Below, one piece after another: positions 25,337 to 32,854 of a stretch of 49,555 bases of DNA. The notes below the pieces were generated by a model that was given only the letters and a program-made list of their open reading frames with translations, searched no databases and was not told where the DNA came from. This stretch comes from Streptomyces sp. ADI95-17 (GTDB lineage Bacteria > Actinomycetota > Actinomycetes > Streptomycetales > Streptomycetaceae). Location of the stretch: NCBI RefSeq assembly GCF_003846175.1, contig NZ_ML123049.1, forward strand, positions 556,855 through 606,409. Reading direction: 5' to 3'. Numbering within the stretch: position 1 is the first letter of the stretch; every line of letters begins with the position of its first letter. Both the position numbers and the translations under genes were made by a program.

Positions 25337-25807
25337 ATGGAGCGTCAGGGAGATGCCGATTCCATGAAGGGCGAGGCCTCGCACGAGCCGGGGGCACACG
25401 AACCGGGACCGCGGGACCGGCGGCCGGTCCGGCTGCACCGCAGACTGGCCCACACCGACCTGGCGTCCGTGGGCGAAGTCAGAGGTGCGTTACGGGAGTT
25501 CCTGCGCTACCGGTGGAAGGAGGAGCCGGCCCGGGTGGCGGAGCTCCTGCTCAGCGAGCTGGTGACCAACGCGCTGATCCACACCCCGCACGGCGCGGTC
25601 GTCACGGTGAGCATGGCGCCCGCCAGGTTACGGGTGGAAGTGCGGGACTTCGTGTCCGGACTGCCCCTGTCGTACGTACCGGCCGCCGACGACGGTACGC
25701 ACGGCCGGGGGCTGCTCCTGGTGCGGAGCCTCGCGGACGCCTGGGGCGTCGGCGCTCACGCGCTGGGCAAGGTCGTCTGGTTCGAACTGGACGGCGAAAG
25801 ATCCTGA
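25337..25807 (+). CDS. HATPase-domain anti-sigma regulatory protein with two TTA codons
   Basis: This 156-residue protein is a stand-alone GHKL ATPase of the SpoIIAB/RsbW kind. It has the N box ELLLSELVTNALIHTPHG, the G1 region VEVRDFVSG and the G2 region THGRGLLLVRSLADAWG. Such proteins in Streptomyces bind sigma factors or anti-anti-sigma proteins and can be Ser/Thr kinases. I chose ATG 25337 for the GGGGGAG just upstream; GTG 25319 is possible. Codon 52 (25490-25492) and codon 98 (25628-25630) are TTA, the rare leucine codon read only by the bldA tRNA, so translation is probably delayed until development. No sigma factor gene is adjacent, so the partner is unknown. Confidence 0.88.
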   Translation: MERQGDADSMKGEASHEPGAHEPGPRDRRPVRLHRRLAHTDLASVGEVRGALREFLRYRWKEEPARVAELLLSELVTNALIHTPHGAVVTVSMAPARLRVEVRDFVSGLPLSYVPAADDGTHGRGLLLVRSLADAWGVGAHALGKVVWFELDGERS

Positions 25808-25841
25808 CCAGGTGTCGAAGCCGGTACCGGGACAGCGAAAA

Positions 25842-25877
25842 GCCCTGACGGACCGGAAGGGACCGGGCCGTCAGGGC
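25842..25877. terminator. Bidirectional hairpin terminator
   Basis: GCCCTGACGG (25842-25851) pairs with CCGTCAGGGC (25868-25877), flanked by AAAA on the left and TT on the right. It sits between the convergent HATPase and DUF2637 genes. An outer pair, GAAGCCGG near 25817 and CCGGCTTC near 25881, extends the dyad. Confidence 0.85.
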
Positions 25878-25887
25878 CTTGCCGGCT

Positions 25888-26964
25888 TCAGCCGAACTGC
25901 TGCTCCAGATCTTTCAGCTTCCGCTCCAGCGAATCGAGCCGGGGCAGCGCCTGGGTGTCGTCCTCGGCGGTGAGGTCGACGGTGACCGGATCATTGGGGC
26001 TCCGGTCCGAGCTGCCGGTGCTCGGACCCGTCACGGCTTGCAGGGATGGCCGGGGGCGCAGAGGCAGTTGTCCCGGCTCGGATATGGCGGGCTCCACGAC
26101 GGACTGCGCGGAGCCCGGCGTGGCGGCGAGGGCCTGGACATCCACCTGGGTGCCGCCCCGGCCGACCCGGCGCCAGGCCCGGTTCTGCCGGTTCAACGCC
26201 TTGATGTGGGCCCGGTCCAGCTTCTCCTGGTCCTTCCTGCGGAGGCGGTTCTGCTCCTTCTCCCGCCTGTCCTCACGTACTTCGTCAACCGCCTCGTCCA
26301 GGGTGCGTACGCCCTCCAGCAGCATCAGCGACCAGGCGCCGAAGGTCTCCCGGGGGGCACGCAGCCACCGTACGATCCGGATCTGCGGCAGCGGGCGGGG
26401 CACCAGGCCCTGCTCGCGCAGCGCGGCACGGCGGGTCTGCTTCAGCGCCCGGTCGAAGAGCACGGCCGCCGAGAGCGACATCCCCGCGAAGAAGTGCGGG
26501 GCGCCCGCGTGGTCGATCCCGCGCGGTGCGTGCACCCAGTTGAACCAGGCGGCGGCACCGGCGAACGTCCACACGAGCAGGCGCGAGCCGAGCGCCGCGT
26601 CACCGTGGCTGGCCTCGCGCACCGCCAGTACGGAACAGAACATGGCCGCCCCGTCGAGGCCGAACGGGACGAGGTACTCCCAGCCCCCGGAGAGGCCGAG
26701 GTTCTGCTCGCCGAAGCCGACGAGCCCGTGGAAGGAGAGCGCGGCGGCGACCGCCGCGCAGCAGAACAGCAGGACGTACGAGGCGGTGGCGTACATGGCC
26801 TCCTTGCGTCTGCGGCGCTCCTCGCTGCGTTCCCAGCTGTCGTCGGCCGCGGATGTGTCAGCGGCACGCTTGCCGCGTGCGACCACCGCCACCGCCGCCA
26901 GGACTCCCACGAGCAGCACGGCGCCCGGAAGCAGCCAATTCAGCGATATGTCGGTCAGTCTCAT
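25888..26964 (-). CDS. DUF2637 domain-containing membrane protein
   Basis: The 358-residue product has an N-terminal membrane helix (WLLPGAVLLVGVLAAVAVVA), a cytoplasmic basic loop, then a four-helix membrane block of the DUF2637 type (YATASYVLLFCCAAVAAALS, LVPFGLDGAAMFCSVLAV, AWFNWVHAPRG). After the block come a strongly charged region (REDRREKEQNRLRRKDQ), a disordered linker and a short C-terminal coiled coil (LERKLKDLEQQ). DUF2637 proteins are common in Streptomyces chromosomes and conjugative plasmids, where relatives are called spread (Spd) proteins; the chromosomal role is unknown. ATG 26964 was chosen over the upstream ATG at 27057 because family similarity and hydrophobicity begin there. 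No plasmid or integration genes are nearby. Confidence 0.8.
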   Translation of the reverse strand: MRLTDISLNWLLPGAVLLVGVLAAVAVVARGKRAADTSAADDSWERSEERRRRKEAMYATASYVLLFCCAAVAAALSFHGLVGFGEQNLGLSGGWEYLVPFGLDGAAMFCSVLAVREASHGDAALGSRLLVWTFAGAAAWFNWVHAPRGIDHAGAPHFFAGMSLSAAVLFDRALKQTRRAALREQGLVPRPLPQIRIVRWLRAPRETFGAWSLMLLEGVRTLDEAVDEVREDRREKEQNRLRRKDQEKLDRAHIKALNRQNRAWRRVGRGGTQVDVQALAATPGSAQSVVEPAISEPGQLPLRPRPSLQAVTGPSTGSSDRSPNDPVTVDLTAEDDTQALPRLDSLERKLKDLEQQFG

Positions 26965-27009
26965 GCGCGGTCCCTTGCATTGCGTAGGGCATTTCGGGCG
27001 CCATGATTG

Positions 27010-27041
27010 CCGAAACCCCATCGTGCACACGGGGGTTTCGG
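27010..27041 (-). promoter_or_regulatory. Leader or terminator hairpin upstream of DUF2637 gene
   Basis: CCGAAACCCC (27010-27019) and GGGGTTTCGG (27032-27041) form a perfect 10-bp stem, and the loop itself can pair CGTG with CACG. It lies 46 bases before the DUF2637 start and about 115 bases after the fhuF stop, so it may be the fhuF terminator or a 5' leader element. Confidence 0.5.
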
Positions 27042-27156
27042 GGCAAGAGAACGCCATTGGGTCGGCACGGCGTACGGATGACGGGGATCCGGTCGAATGG
27101 CCGTACGCGTCCGACGAGTTGCGTTCGAATTGTACTACTCGCGCGGGTGGTGTTGA

Positions 27157-28005
27157 TCAATGAGCGGGCGTCAGCTTCCGCACCCGGTCGGCGTCGCAGG
27201 TACGCGGACACGTGACGCAGGTGTCCTCGGGGCGCAGCGTGTAGAAGAGGCAGCAGCTCGCCCGGTCGCGGGTGGGCAGCGACTCGCCGTTCGGTCCGGT
27301 CAGTTCACGGAAGCCCGCGGTGCCGACGTACGGCTTCGTGGTACCCGGCAGCAGCGCCTCCAGCTCCGCCATCGCCCGCCGCTCCTCGCCGAGCAGATGG
27401 GCGACGTACCAGAGGCCCTCGACGATCTCGTCCGTCGCCATGCCCCACAGCGCGCGCCGGCCGCGCCGCATCCGCGGTCCGAAGCCGTCGAGCACCGGGC
27501 CGATGTGGTCGGCCACCGCCGCCAGCACCTCGGCCCGCAGCGCGGCCTCGTCGGGCACCACCCGGGCGCCCGGCAGCACCGCGGCCGGATCGTCCGGCAG
27601 ACAGGCGAATTCCTTCACCCGGAGGGTCAGATGGCCCAGCGCCCGCTGGAACGACACATCCGCGACGGGGACCCGGGGCACCCGCCGGTGCAGGAACCAG
27701 GGCACCGTCACCAGCAGACAGGCGGGCCAGGCGTAGCGGTGCAGGCCGAAGCTGGCGACCACGTCGGGGCGGGGCTGCTGCCCGTAGTCCCGGACCACCT
27801 GGGCGTGGTCCCAGTCGAGGAAGGCGTCGAGCGCCGGGCCCCCGGCCGCGAGTTCGGCCGCGCCCACCCAGCCGGCACCGCCGGGGGCGGTCTCGCCATC
27901 CGTCAGCACCTGGGCACGCAGGCCCGGAAAGACCTCCGCGAGGCGCGCGTACGCGTCCGTCACGGCGGACGCCGTGGTGCCGGGGAGCAGGGCGGGGAGT
28001 GTCAT
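27157..28005 (-). CDS. FhuF-type [2Fe-2S] siderophore-iron reductase
   Basis: This 282-residue protein resembles the FhuF family of cytoplasmic ferric-siderophore reductases. The C-terminal cluster motif CC-x10-C-x2-C is seen in ASCCLFYTLRPEDTCVTCPRTC, and the body includes the WYVAHLLGEERRAMAELEALL helix. Such proteins reduce Fe(III) in imported hydroxamate siderophores to release iron. An IdeR/DmdR-like iron box begins 28 bases upstream of the start, so expression should rise under iron limitation. No siderophore biosynthesis or uptake genes are adjacent. The ATG at 28005 has a weak Shine-Dalgarno (GGTGGTC). Confidence 0.85.
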   Translation of the reverse strand: MTLPALLPGTTASAVTDAYARLAEVFPGLRAQVLTDGETAPGGAGWVGAAELAAGGPALDAFLDWDHAQVVRDYGQQPRPDVVASFGLHRYAWPACLLVTVPWFLHRRVPRVPVADVSFQRALGHLTLRVKEFACLPDDPAAVLPGARVVPDEAALRAEVLAAVADHIGPVLDGFGPRMRRGRRALWGMATDEIVEGLWYVAHLLGEERRAMAELEALLPGTTKPYVGTAGFRELTGPNGESLPTRDRASCCLFYTLRPEDTCVTCPRTCDADRVRKLTPAH

Positions 28006-28032
28006 GCAGGGACCACCGAATCGCGACCGTTT

Positions 28033-28051
28033 GCAGGTTAGCCTTACCTTA
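28033..28051 (-). promoter_or_regulatory. Iron box (DmdR1/IdeR-like operator)
   Basis: Read on the minus strand, TAAGGTAAGGCTAACCTGC agrees with the actinobacterial iron-box consensus TTAGGTTAGGCTCACCTAA at 14 of 19 positions, including the AGG and CCT arms. It lies just upstream of fhuF and in the gap shared with the divergent GntR gene. Confidence 0.8.
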
Positions 28052-28151
28052 CCCGAACGGATCGATGTTTGAACTGCGGCGTCCTGCGCCTATCGTGCAC
28101 AAGGGGCATGGCGCACGCGAGCCGCGCCCACGGCAGGCCGAGGAGGTCCGA

Positions 28152-28898
28152 GTGGAGCAGGGCAGAGCGCGTGAGGCGTACGGGACCGCCGCGCCCGCGA
28201 CCGCCCCGGCGGCCGTCCGGGTGCCCGAGCAGGCACGCGGCGAGCACACCCACAGCGAGCCGCCCGCCCCGCGGCCGGTGCAGCGGCACTCCGTGCGCGG
28301 CCAGATCCTGGAGGCGCTGCGCGCCGCCCTGGTCGACGGCCGGCTGGTGCCGGGCGAGGTCTACTCCGCCCCGGCCCTCGGCGCCCGGTTCGGGGTCTCC
28401 GCCACCCCGGTCCGCGAGGCGATGCAGCAGCTTGCGGTCGAGGGTGCCGTCGAGGTCGTGCCGAACCGGGGGTTCCGGGTCTCCGAGCGCGGCCCGCGCG
28501 AGCTCGCCGAGCTGGCCGAGGTGCGGGCCCTGATCGAGGTCCCCGTGATGCTGCGGCTGGCCCGTACCGTCGCGCCCGGCACCTGGTGCTCCCTGCGCCC
28601 GCTGGCCGATGCCACGGTGGCCGCCGCGGCCGTCGGCGACCGGGCGAGCTATGCCGAGTCCGACCGGGCCTTCCACGGCGCGGTCCTCGCGCTCTGCGGC
28701 AACGAGCAGCTGGTGACGGTCGCCGACGAGCTGCACCGCCGCTCCCAGTGGCCACTGGAGAACAACCCCGCCACCCGCCGCGCCGACCTCCTCGCCGACG
28801 CAGCCGAACACACCGCGCTGCTCGACGCGCTGATCGCGCAGGACCTGCCCGTCGTCCAGTCGCTCGTGCGGGAGCACTTCGCCGGCGCCGAACTCTGA
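28152..28898 (+). CDS. Second GntR family regulator, FCD subfamily
   Basis: The 248-residue protein has a disordered Ala/Pro-rich N-terminal extension of about 45 residues, then a GntR winged helix with FGVSATPVREAMQQLAVEG and an FCD domain (EVRALIEVPVMLRLART, ESDRAFHGAVLALCGNEQLV). Its recognition helix is identical over FGVSATPVREAM to that of the regulator at 18929, so overlapping operator preference is possible. GTG 28152 follows AGGAGG. It is divergent from fhuF and followed by a strong hairpin, so it is probably monocistronic. Its target genes cannot be read from the local context. Confidence 0.85.
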   Translation: MEQGRAREAYGTAAPATAPAAVRVPEQARGEHTHSEPPAPRPVQRHSVRGQILEALRAALVDGRLVPGEVYSAPALGARFGVSATPVREAMQQLAVEGAVEVVPNRGFRVSERGPRELAELAEVRALIEVPVMLRLARTVAPGTWCSLRPLADATVAAAAVGDRASYAESDRAFHGAVLALCGNEQLVTVADELHRRSQWPLENNPATRRADLLADAAEHTALLDALIAQDLPVVQSLVREHFAGAEL

Positions 28899-28913
28899 CC
28901 GTCCGGGGGCGGT

Positions 28914-28958
28914 GCCGACCGTGGTCCGGGGCCGAGGGCCGACCGTGGTCCGGGGCCG
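28914..28958 (+). repeat. 21-bp direct repeat after the second gntR
   Basis: A 21-bp sequence beginning GCCGACCGTGGTCC occurs at 28914-28934 and 28938-28958, a 24-base period. It is non-coding and feeds directly into the terminator stem that follows. Confidence 0.75.
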
Positions 28959-28989
28959 GCCGGCCGATGACCGGCTCGGCCGGCCCCGG
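28950..28989. terminator. Strong hairpin between convergent genes
   Basis: CCGGGGCCGGCCG (28950-28962) pairs perfectly with CGGCCGGCCCCGG (28977-28989) across a 14-base loop, directly before the stop of the leftward TPR-like gene. It can terminate both convergent transcripts. Confidence 0.85.
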
Positions 28990-28991
28990 TC

Positions 28992-29792
28992 TCAGTTCGC
29001 CTCGACGGCCTCCTCGGGCGGCGGGTCCAGATGCGGGGCCAGCCACGTCGGTACGCCGCCGAGCAGCCGGAACAGCCGGCCCGCCTCGGCGCGCAGCCGG
29101 GTCGCCAGCTCCGGCTCCGGCTCGGAGTCCGCGAGGGCGATGAGGGCCGGGGCCGTACCGATCAGATAGCCCAGCTCCTCCCTTATCCGCAGGGACTCCG
29201 CGAAGCCGTGCCGGGCCTCCGCCAGTTCGCCCTCGCGCAGGGACAGCAGGGCGAGATGGCGCCAGGTGGAGGAGAGCAACAGCGCGTCGCCCTGGGCGGT
29301 GGCCCCGGCATGGGCCCTGCGGTACGCGGCGCGCGCCGCCTGCGGCGAATCGGCGATGTTCTGCGCGATCAGCCCCCGCCGGAAGTCCAGCAGCGGGCGG
29401 CCCGGTGCGGACGGGGCGAGCAGCGCCGCGGCCCGGCTCAGGGCGACGCTGGCCTCGTCGGCCCGGTCCCGTACCCCGAGGAGTGTCGACGCGTAGGCCA
29501 GATGGCCGCGTTCACAGGCGGCCGCGCCGCGTTCGGCGTCGTCGTGGGCCAGCGCCTCCGCGGTGCGCAGGGCGTCCTCGGCGTCGGTCCAGCCCTTTCC
29601 GGTGTACAGGCACCGTTCGGTCAGCAGGGCGGTCCGCTGGAGCGCGGCGGCCGGATCGGTGGCGGCGCCGGGTTCGAGCAGCGCGGCGGCGTCCGTCCAG
29701 CAGGCGCGTGACCGCAGCCGCCATACCGCTGTCTGGAGCGGCGGATCGTCATCTGCTGTCGTTCCGGAACCAGACATGGCGGTATGCGCCAC
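28992..29792 (-). CDS. TPR-like helical repeat protein, function unknown
   Basis: This 266-residue soluble protein is almost wholly helical and Ala/Arg-rich, with tetratricopeptide-like helix pairs such as GWTDAEDALRTAEALAHDD, ARAAYRRAHAGATAQGD and LAEARHGFAESLRIREELG. No catalytic motif is visible. GTG 29792 is preceded by GGGGAGGG at good spacing, so I prefer it to the ATG at 29777. TPR arrays usually mediate protein contacts, often in regulatory proteins; here the partner is unknown. A nested dyad at 29869-29906 lies upstream in the gap after pucR and may control this gene. Confidence 0.7.
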   Translation of the reverse strand: MAHTAMSGSGTTADDDPPLQTAVWRLRSRACWTDAAALLEPGAATDPAAALQRTALLTERCLYTGKGWTDAEDALRTAEALAHDDAERGAAACERGHLAYASTLLGVRDRADEASVALSRAAALLAPSAPGRPLLDFRRGLIAQNIADSPQAARAAYRRAHAGATAQGDALLLSSTWRHLALLSLREGELAEARHGFAESLRIREELGYLIGTAPALIALADSEPEPELATRLRAEAGRLFRLLGGVPTWLAPHLDPPPEEAVEAN

Positions 29793-29868
29793 ATTGCCCT
29801 CCCCGAGCGCGCCATCGAGCTGTTGAGTCTGGCGGCATCTCAGCACGGATCCGCATGCCGGGCCAAGG

Positions 29869-29906
29869 GTTCGTTCAATCTCAGGTGAAAGATTTCACAA
29901 ACGAAC
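29869..29906. promoter_or_regulatory. Nested inverted repeats upstream of the TPR gene
   Basis: An outer pair, GTTCGTT (29869-29875) and AACGAAC (29900-29906), encloses an inner dyad, GTGAAA-GA-TTTCAC (29885-29898). The site is between the pucR stop (29940) and the TPR-like gene. It could be a dimeric operator or a low-GC terminator for pucR; the AT-rich inner dyad is unusual for this genome. Confidence 0.5.
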
Positions 29907-29939
29907 GGAGCGGCCAACAGCCGTGACAGGGCCGGGAGA

Positions 29940-31691
29940 TCAGCTCATACGCAGGGCGAGGAAGAAATCGAGCTTGTCCTCCAGCCGCGAAAGATCGCGT
30001 CCCGTCAACTGCTCGATTCGTCCTACCCGGTAGCGCAGCGTGTTGACGTGCAGGTGGAGCCGGGCGGCGCAGCGGGTCCACGAACCGTCGCAGTCCAGGA
30101 ACGTCTCCAGCGTGGGGATCAGCTCCGCGCGGTGGCGCCGGTCGTACTCGCGCAGCGGATCGAGCAGGCGTGCGGTGAACGCTCGGCGCACGTCGTCCGG
30201 CACGAACGGCAGCAGCAGCACGTGCGAGGCCAGCTCGTGGTGGCCGGCCGCGCAGACCCGGCCGGGGCGGGCCGCCGCCACCCGGCGGGCGTGCCGGGCC
30301 TCCTCCAGGGCGCCGCGCAGCCCCTCGGGCGAATGGACGGCCGCGCTGACCCCCAGGGTCAGCCGCCCGTCGTCGGCGAGGCCCGCGGAGAGCGGTTCGC
30401 GGACGGCGGCCAGCAGCACATCGGCATGGAGCGCCGGGTCCCGGTCCGGCCCCTCGGCGCGCCCGCCTTCCCGGTCCGGTGCGGGGGCGCCGACGGCGGG
30501 CAGCGGTACGAGGGCGACGGCCTCCTCGCCCGTATGGGCGACCGCGATCCGGTCCGCCGAGTCGGGGCCGGTCACCGCTGGGTCGACCAGGATCTCCTCC
30601 AGGAGCGCCTGGGCGACCGGGCCGCCCGCGATCTCGGAGCCGGAGGCCCCGGAGCCCGCCTGGGCGCCGCCGGCGGACCGGCCCTCCGCGTCGCTCCACT
30701 CGACCCGCGCCACCACGACCTGCCAGTGCGGCGCGCTCCCGAGCCCCGGCAGCAGCACCGGGGCCGCTACGCGCAGCCTGGCGGCGATCTCGGCCGGCGG
30801 GGCGCCCGTCTGGACCAGCTCCAGGACCTCCTGGGCGAGCCTGCGGCGCACCGTACGCGCCGCGTCGCGGCGGTCCCGCTCGACGGCGATCAGCTGGGTG
30901 ACACCCTGGAGCAGGTCCAGCCGGGCCGGCGGCCAGTCGCTCGCGTCGGCCTCGACCGCCAGCAGCCAGTCCGAGAGCACCGACTCACGGACGTCGCGGG
31001 AGGCCGGAAGGGCGCCGCGGACGGTGTTCCGGATCGGGAAGAGCGAATACGCGGTGCCGTCGACCGTGGCCCGGTGCGGGGCGCGGCGGCCGGTGCGGAC
31101 GGCGGCCAGATGGTGGCCGGCGAGCGCGGCGCCCACCGGGCCGGGCAGTGACGTTTCACCGGCGCCCGCGATCTGCCGGCCGGTGGGGGAGAGCACCCAG
31201 GCGTGCAGGTCGAGGTCGGTCCCGAGCAGATCGAGCACCACCTCTGGCCCGCCGCCCGCCGGGCCAGAGGTCATCAGCCTGCGGTGCCGGTCCACGACCG
31301 CCGCCAGATCGCCCGCACGCTCCCCGGACACCTGGCGCACCACATGCTCGGTGATCGTTGCGAACGCGACGGTCTCATGGACGGCGAAGAGCGGCAGCCG
31401 GTGCCGCGCACAGGCCTCCACCAGATCGGCGGGGATGTCGCCGAGCTCCGCCTCGCCCGCCGCGAGCCCGGCGACCCCGGCACCCGCCAGGATCCGTACG
31501 AACGGCTCCGAGTCCGCCGCGTCCCGGCGCCAGGCCAGACCCGTGAGGACCAGCTCGCCGCCCGACAGATAGCGGCTGGGATCCCGCAGGTCGGTGGTCA
31601 TCACGCCGCGGACCGAACGGTCCAGCTCGTCCTCGCCGCCGAGCAGCCGCAGGCCCAGCGCGTCGGTCTCCAGCAGTGCGCGCAGCCGCAT
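29940..31691 (-). CDS. pucR: PucR family transcriptional regulator of purine catabolism
   Basis: The 583-residue protein has an N-terminal PucR (purine catabolism) sensor domain (MRLRALLETDALGLRLLGGE to about residue 130, with GVMTTDLRDPSRYLSGGELV), a central region related to the GGDEF-like part of CdaR proteins, and the C-terminal HTH_30 domain, where LHLHVNTLRYRVGRIEQLTG is the DNA-binding helix. In Bacillus, PucR activates purine degradation genes; here the gene is divergent from the xanthine dehydrogenase operon across a 270-base gap, strongly suggesting the same target. The ATG at 31691 opens directly on the conserved N terminus; its Shine-Dalgarno is weak. Activator or repressor mode is not decided by sequence. 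Confidence 0.9.
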   Translation of the reverse strand: MRLRALLETDALGLRLLGGEDELDRSVRGVMTTDLRDPSRYLSGGELVLTGLAWRRDAADSEPFVRILAGAGVAGLAAGEAELGDIPADLVEACARHRLPLFAVHETVAFATITEHVVRQVSGERAGDLAAVVDRHRRLMTSGPAGGGPEVVLDLLGTDLDLHAWVLSPTGRQIAGAGETSLPGPVGAALAGHHLAAVRTGRRAPHRATVDGTAYSLFPIRNTVRGALPASRDVRESVLSDWLLAVEADASDWPPARLDLLQGVTQLIAVERDRRDAARTVRRRLAQEVLELVQTGAPPAEIAARLRVAAPVLLPGLGSAPHWQVVVARVEWSDAEGRSAGGAQAGSGASGSEIAGGPVAQALLEEILVDPAVTGPDSADRIAVAHTGEEAVALVPLPAVGAPAPDREGGRAEGPDRDPALHADVLLAAVREPLSAGLADDGRLTLGVSAAVHSPEGLRGALEEARHARRVAAARPGRVCAAGHHELASHVLLLPFVPDDVRRAFTARLLDPLREYDRRHRAELIPTLETFLDCDGSWTRCAARLHLHVNTLRYRVGRIEQLTGRDLSRLEDKLDFFLALRMS

Positions 31692-31961
31692 CTCGTCGCC
31701 GCCGATCTATTTCGTTGGTGCGGGTGAAAACTGGGTATTGCGGTGAGGTCACCGATCCCCGCCATTCGTTCGAATCTACAAGACGAGGAGATCGACCAGC
31801 CAACTCCTTCATGGTTTCGGTGACTGCACCGGGTGGAGCACGGCTTGTGTACTTGGCCCCACACCGCGTCAACAACAACATGAACGATCCGAAAGACCAG
31901 TCGAGGGCCGGCCGTCCCCAGCCCCCAGCGAACGACCCGATTGAGAAGAAGAGAGCCACTC
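31692..31961. promoter_or_regulatory. Divergent pucR-xdh control region
   Basis: This gap is notably AT-richer than its surroundings. It holds the perfect dyad ATTCG-TT-CGAAT (31764-31775) and, nearer pucR, a TTCGTT followed six bases later by GGTGAAA (about 31709-31727). A similar TTCGTT plus GGTGAAA arrangement occurs in the dyad at 29869. These are candidate PucR sites. No coding sequence is seen. Confidence 0.45.
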
Positions 31962-32852
31962 ATGGACTTCCTTCGCCCCGCCAGCTGGGAGGAGGCGCTC
32001 GCCGCCAAGGCCGAGCACCCGACGGCTGTGCCCATCGCGGGTGGCACCGATGTGATGGTCGAGATCAACTTCGACCACCGGCGGCCCGAGTACCTCCTGG
32101 ACCTGAACCGCATCGGAGAGCTGTCCGAGTGGGAGGTGGGCCAGGAGAACGTACGGCTCGGCGCCTCCGTCCCGTACAGCCGCATCATGGAGCACCTGCG
32201 CACCGAGCTGCCCGGACTGGCGCTCGCCTCGCACACCGTCGCCTCGCCGCAGATCCGCAACCGCGGCGGCGTCGGCGGCAACCTGGGCACCGCCTCGCCC
32301 GCCGGGGACGCCCACCCGGCACTGCTCGCCGCGGGCGCCGAGGTCGAGGCCGAGTCCGTGCGCGGGACCAGGATGATCCCGATCGACGCCTTCTACACCG
32401 GCGTCAAGCGCAACGCCCTCGCACCGGACGAGCTGATCCGGGCCGTGCACATCAAGAAGGCCGACGGGCCGCAGCAGTTCTCCAAGGTCGGCACCCGCAA
32501 CGCGATGGTCATCGCCGTCTGCGCCTTCGGCCTGGCCCTGCACCCCGGGACCCGCACGGTGCGCACCGGAATCGGATCGGCCGCCCCCACGCCCGTACGG
32601 GCGAGGGAGGCCGAGGAATTCCTGAGCGCCGCGCTGGAGGAGGGCGGGTTCTGGGACAGCCGCGCGATCATCACGCCGTCCGTCGCCAAGCAGTTCGCCG
32701 CGCTCGCCGCGGGCGCCTGCAACCCCATCGACGACGTGCGCGGCACCGCGAGCTATCGCAGGCACGCGGTCGGGATCATGGCCCGCCGCACCCTCGGCTG
32801 GACCTGGGAGTCGTACCGCGGCAACGGCCGCAGCACCGAAGGAGCTGCCTGA
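31962..32852 (+). CDS. xdhB: Xanthine dehydrogenase, FAD-binding subunit
   Basis: This 296-residue protein belongs to the molybdopterin dehydrogenase FAD-binding (CoxM/XdhB) family. It shows the two FAD signatures, PIAGGTDVMVEINFDHR (residues about 24-42) and the diphosphate-binding GGVGGNLGTASPAGDAHPAL. It carries electrons from the iron-sulfur subunit to the acceptor during oxidation of hypoxanthine and xanthine to urate. The start at 31962 matches the family (MDFLRPASWEEALA). It is the first of three tightly packed genes; the iron-sulfur gene starts two bases after its stop. The divergent pucR gene likely controls it. Confidence 0.92.
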   Translation: MDFLRPASWEEALAAKAEHPTAVPIAGGTDVMVEINFDHRRPEYLLDLNRIGELSEWEVGQENVRLGASVPYSRIMEHLRTELPGLALASHTVASPQIRNRGGVGGNLGTASPAGDAHPALLAAGAEVEAESVRGTRMIPIDAFYTGVKRNALAPDELIRAVHIKKADGPQQFSKVGTRNAMVIAVCAFGLALHPGTRTVRTGIGSAAPTPVRAREAEEFLSAALEEGGFWDSRAIITPSVAKQFAALAAGACNPIDDVRGTASYRRHAVGIMARRTLGWTWESYRGNGRSTEGAA

Positions 32853-32854
32853 TC

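Noticed and set aside
25888..26964. Plasmid-derived or integrative element suggested by the DUF2637 (spread-like) protein
   Set aside because: No replication, transfer, integrase or attachment-site sequence is nearby, and base composition is ordinary.
28033..28051. Treating the region as a riboswitch leader
   Set aside because: The sequence fits a protein-bound iron box and is too short and simple for a known riboswitch fold.
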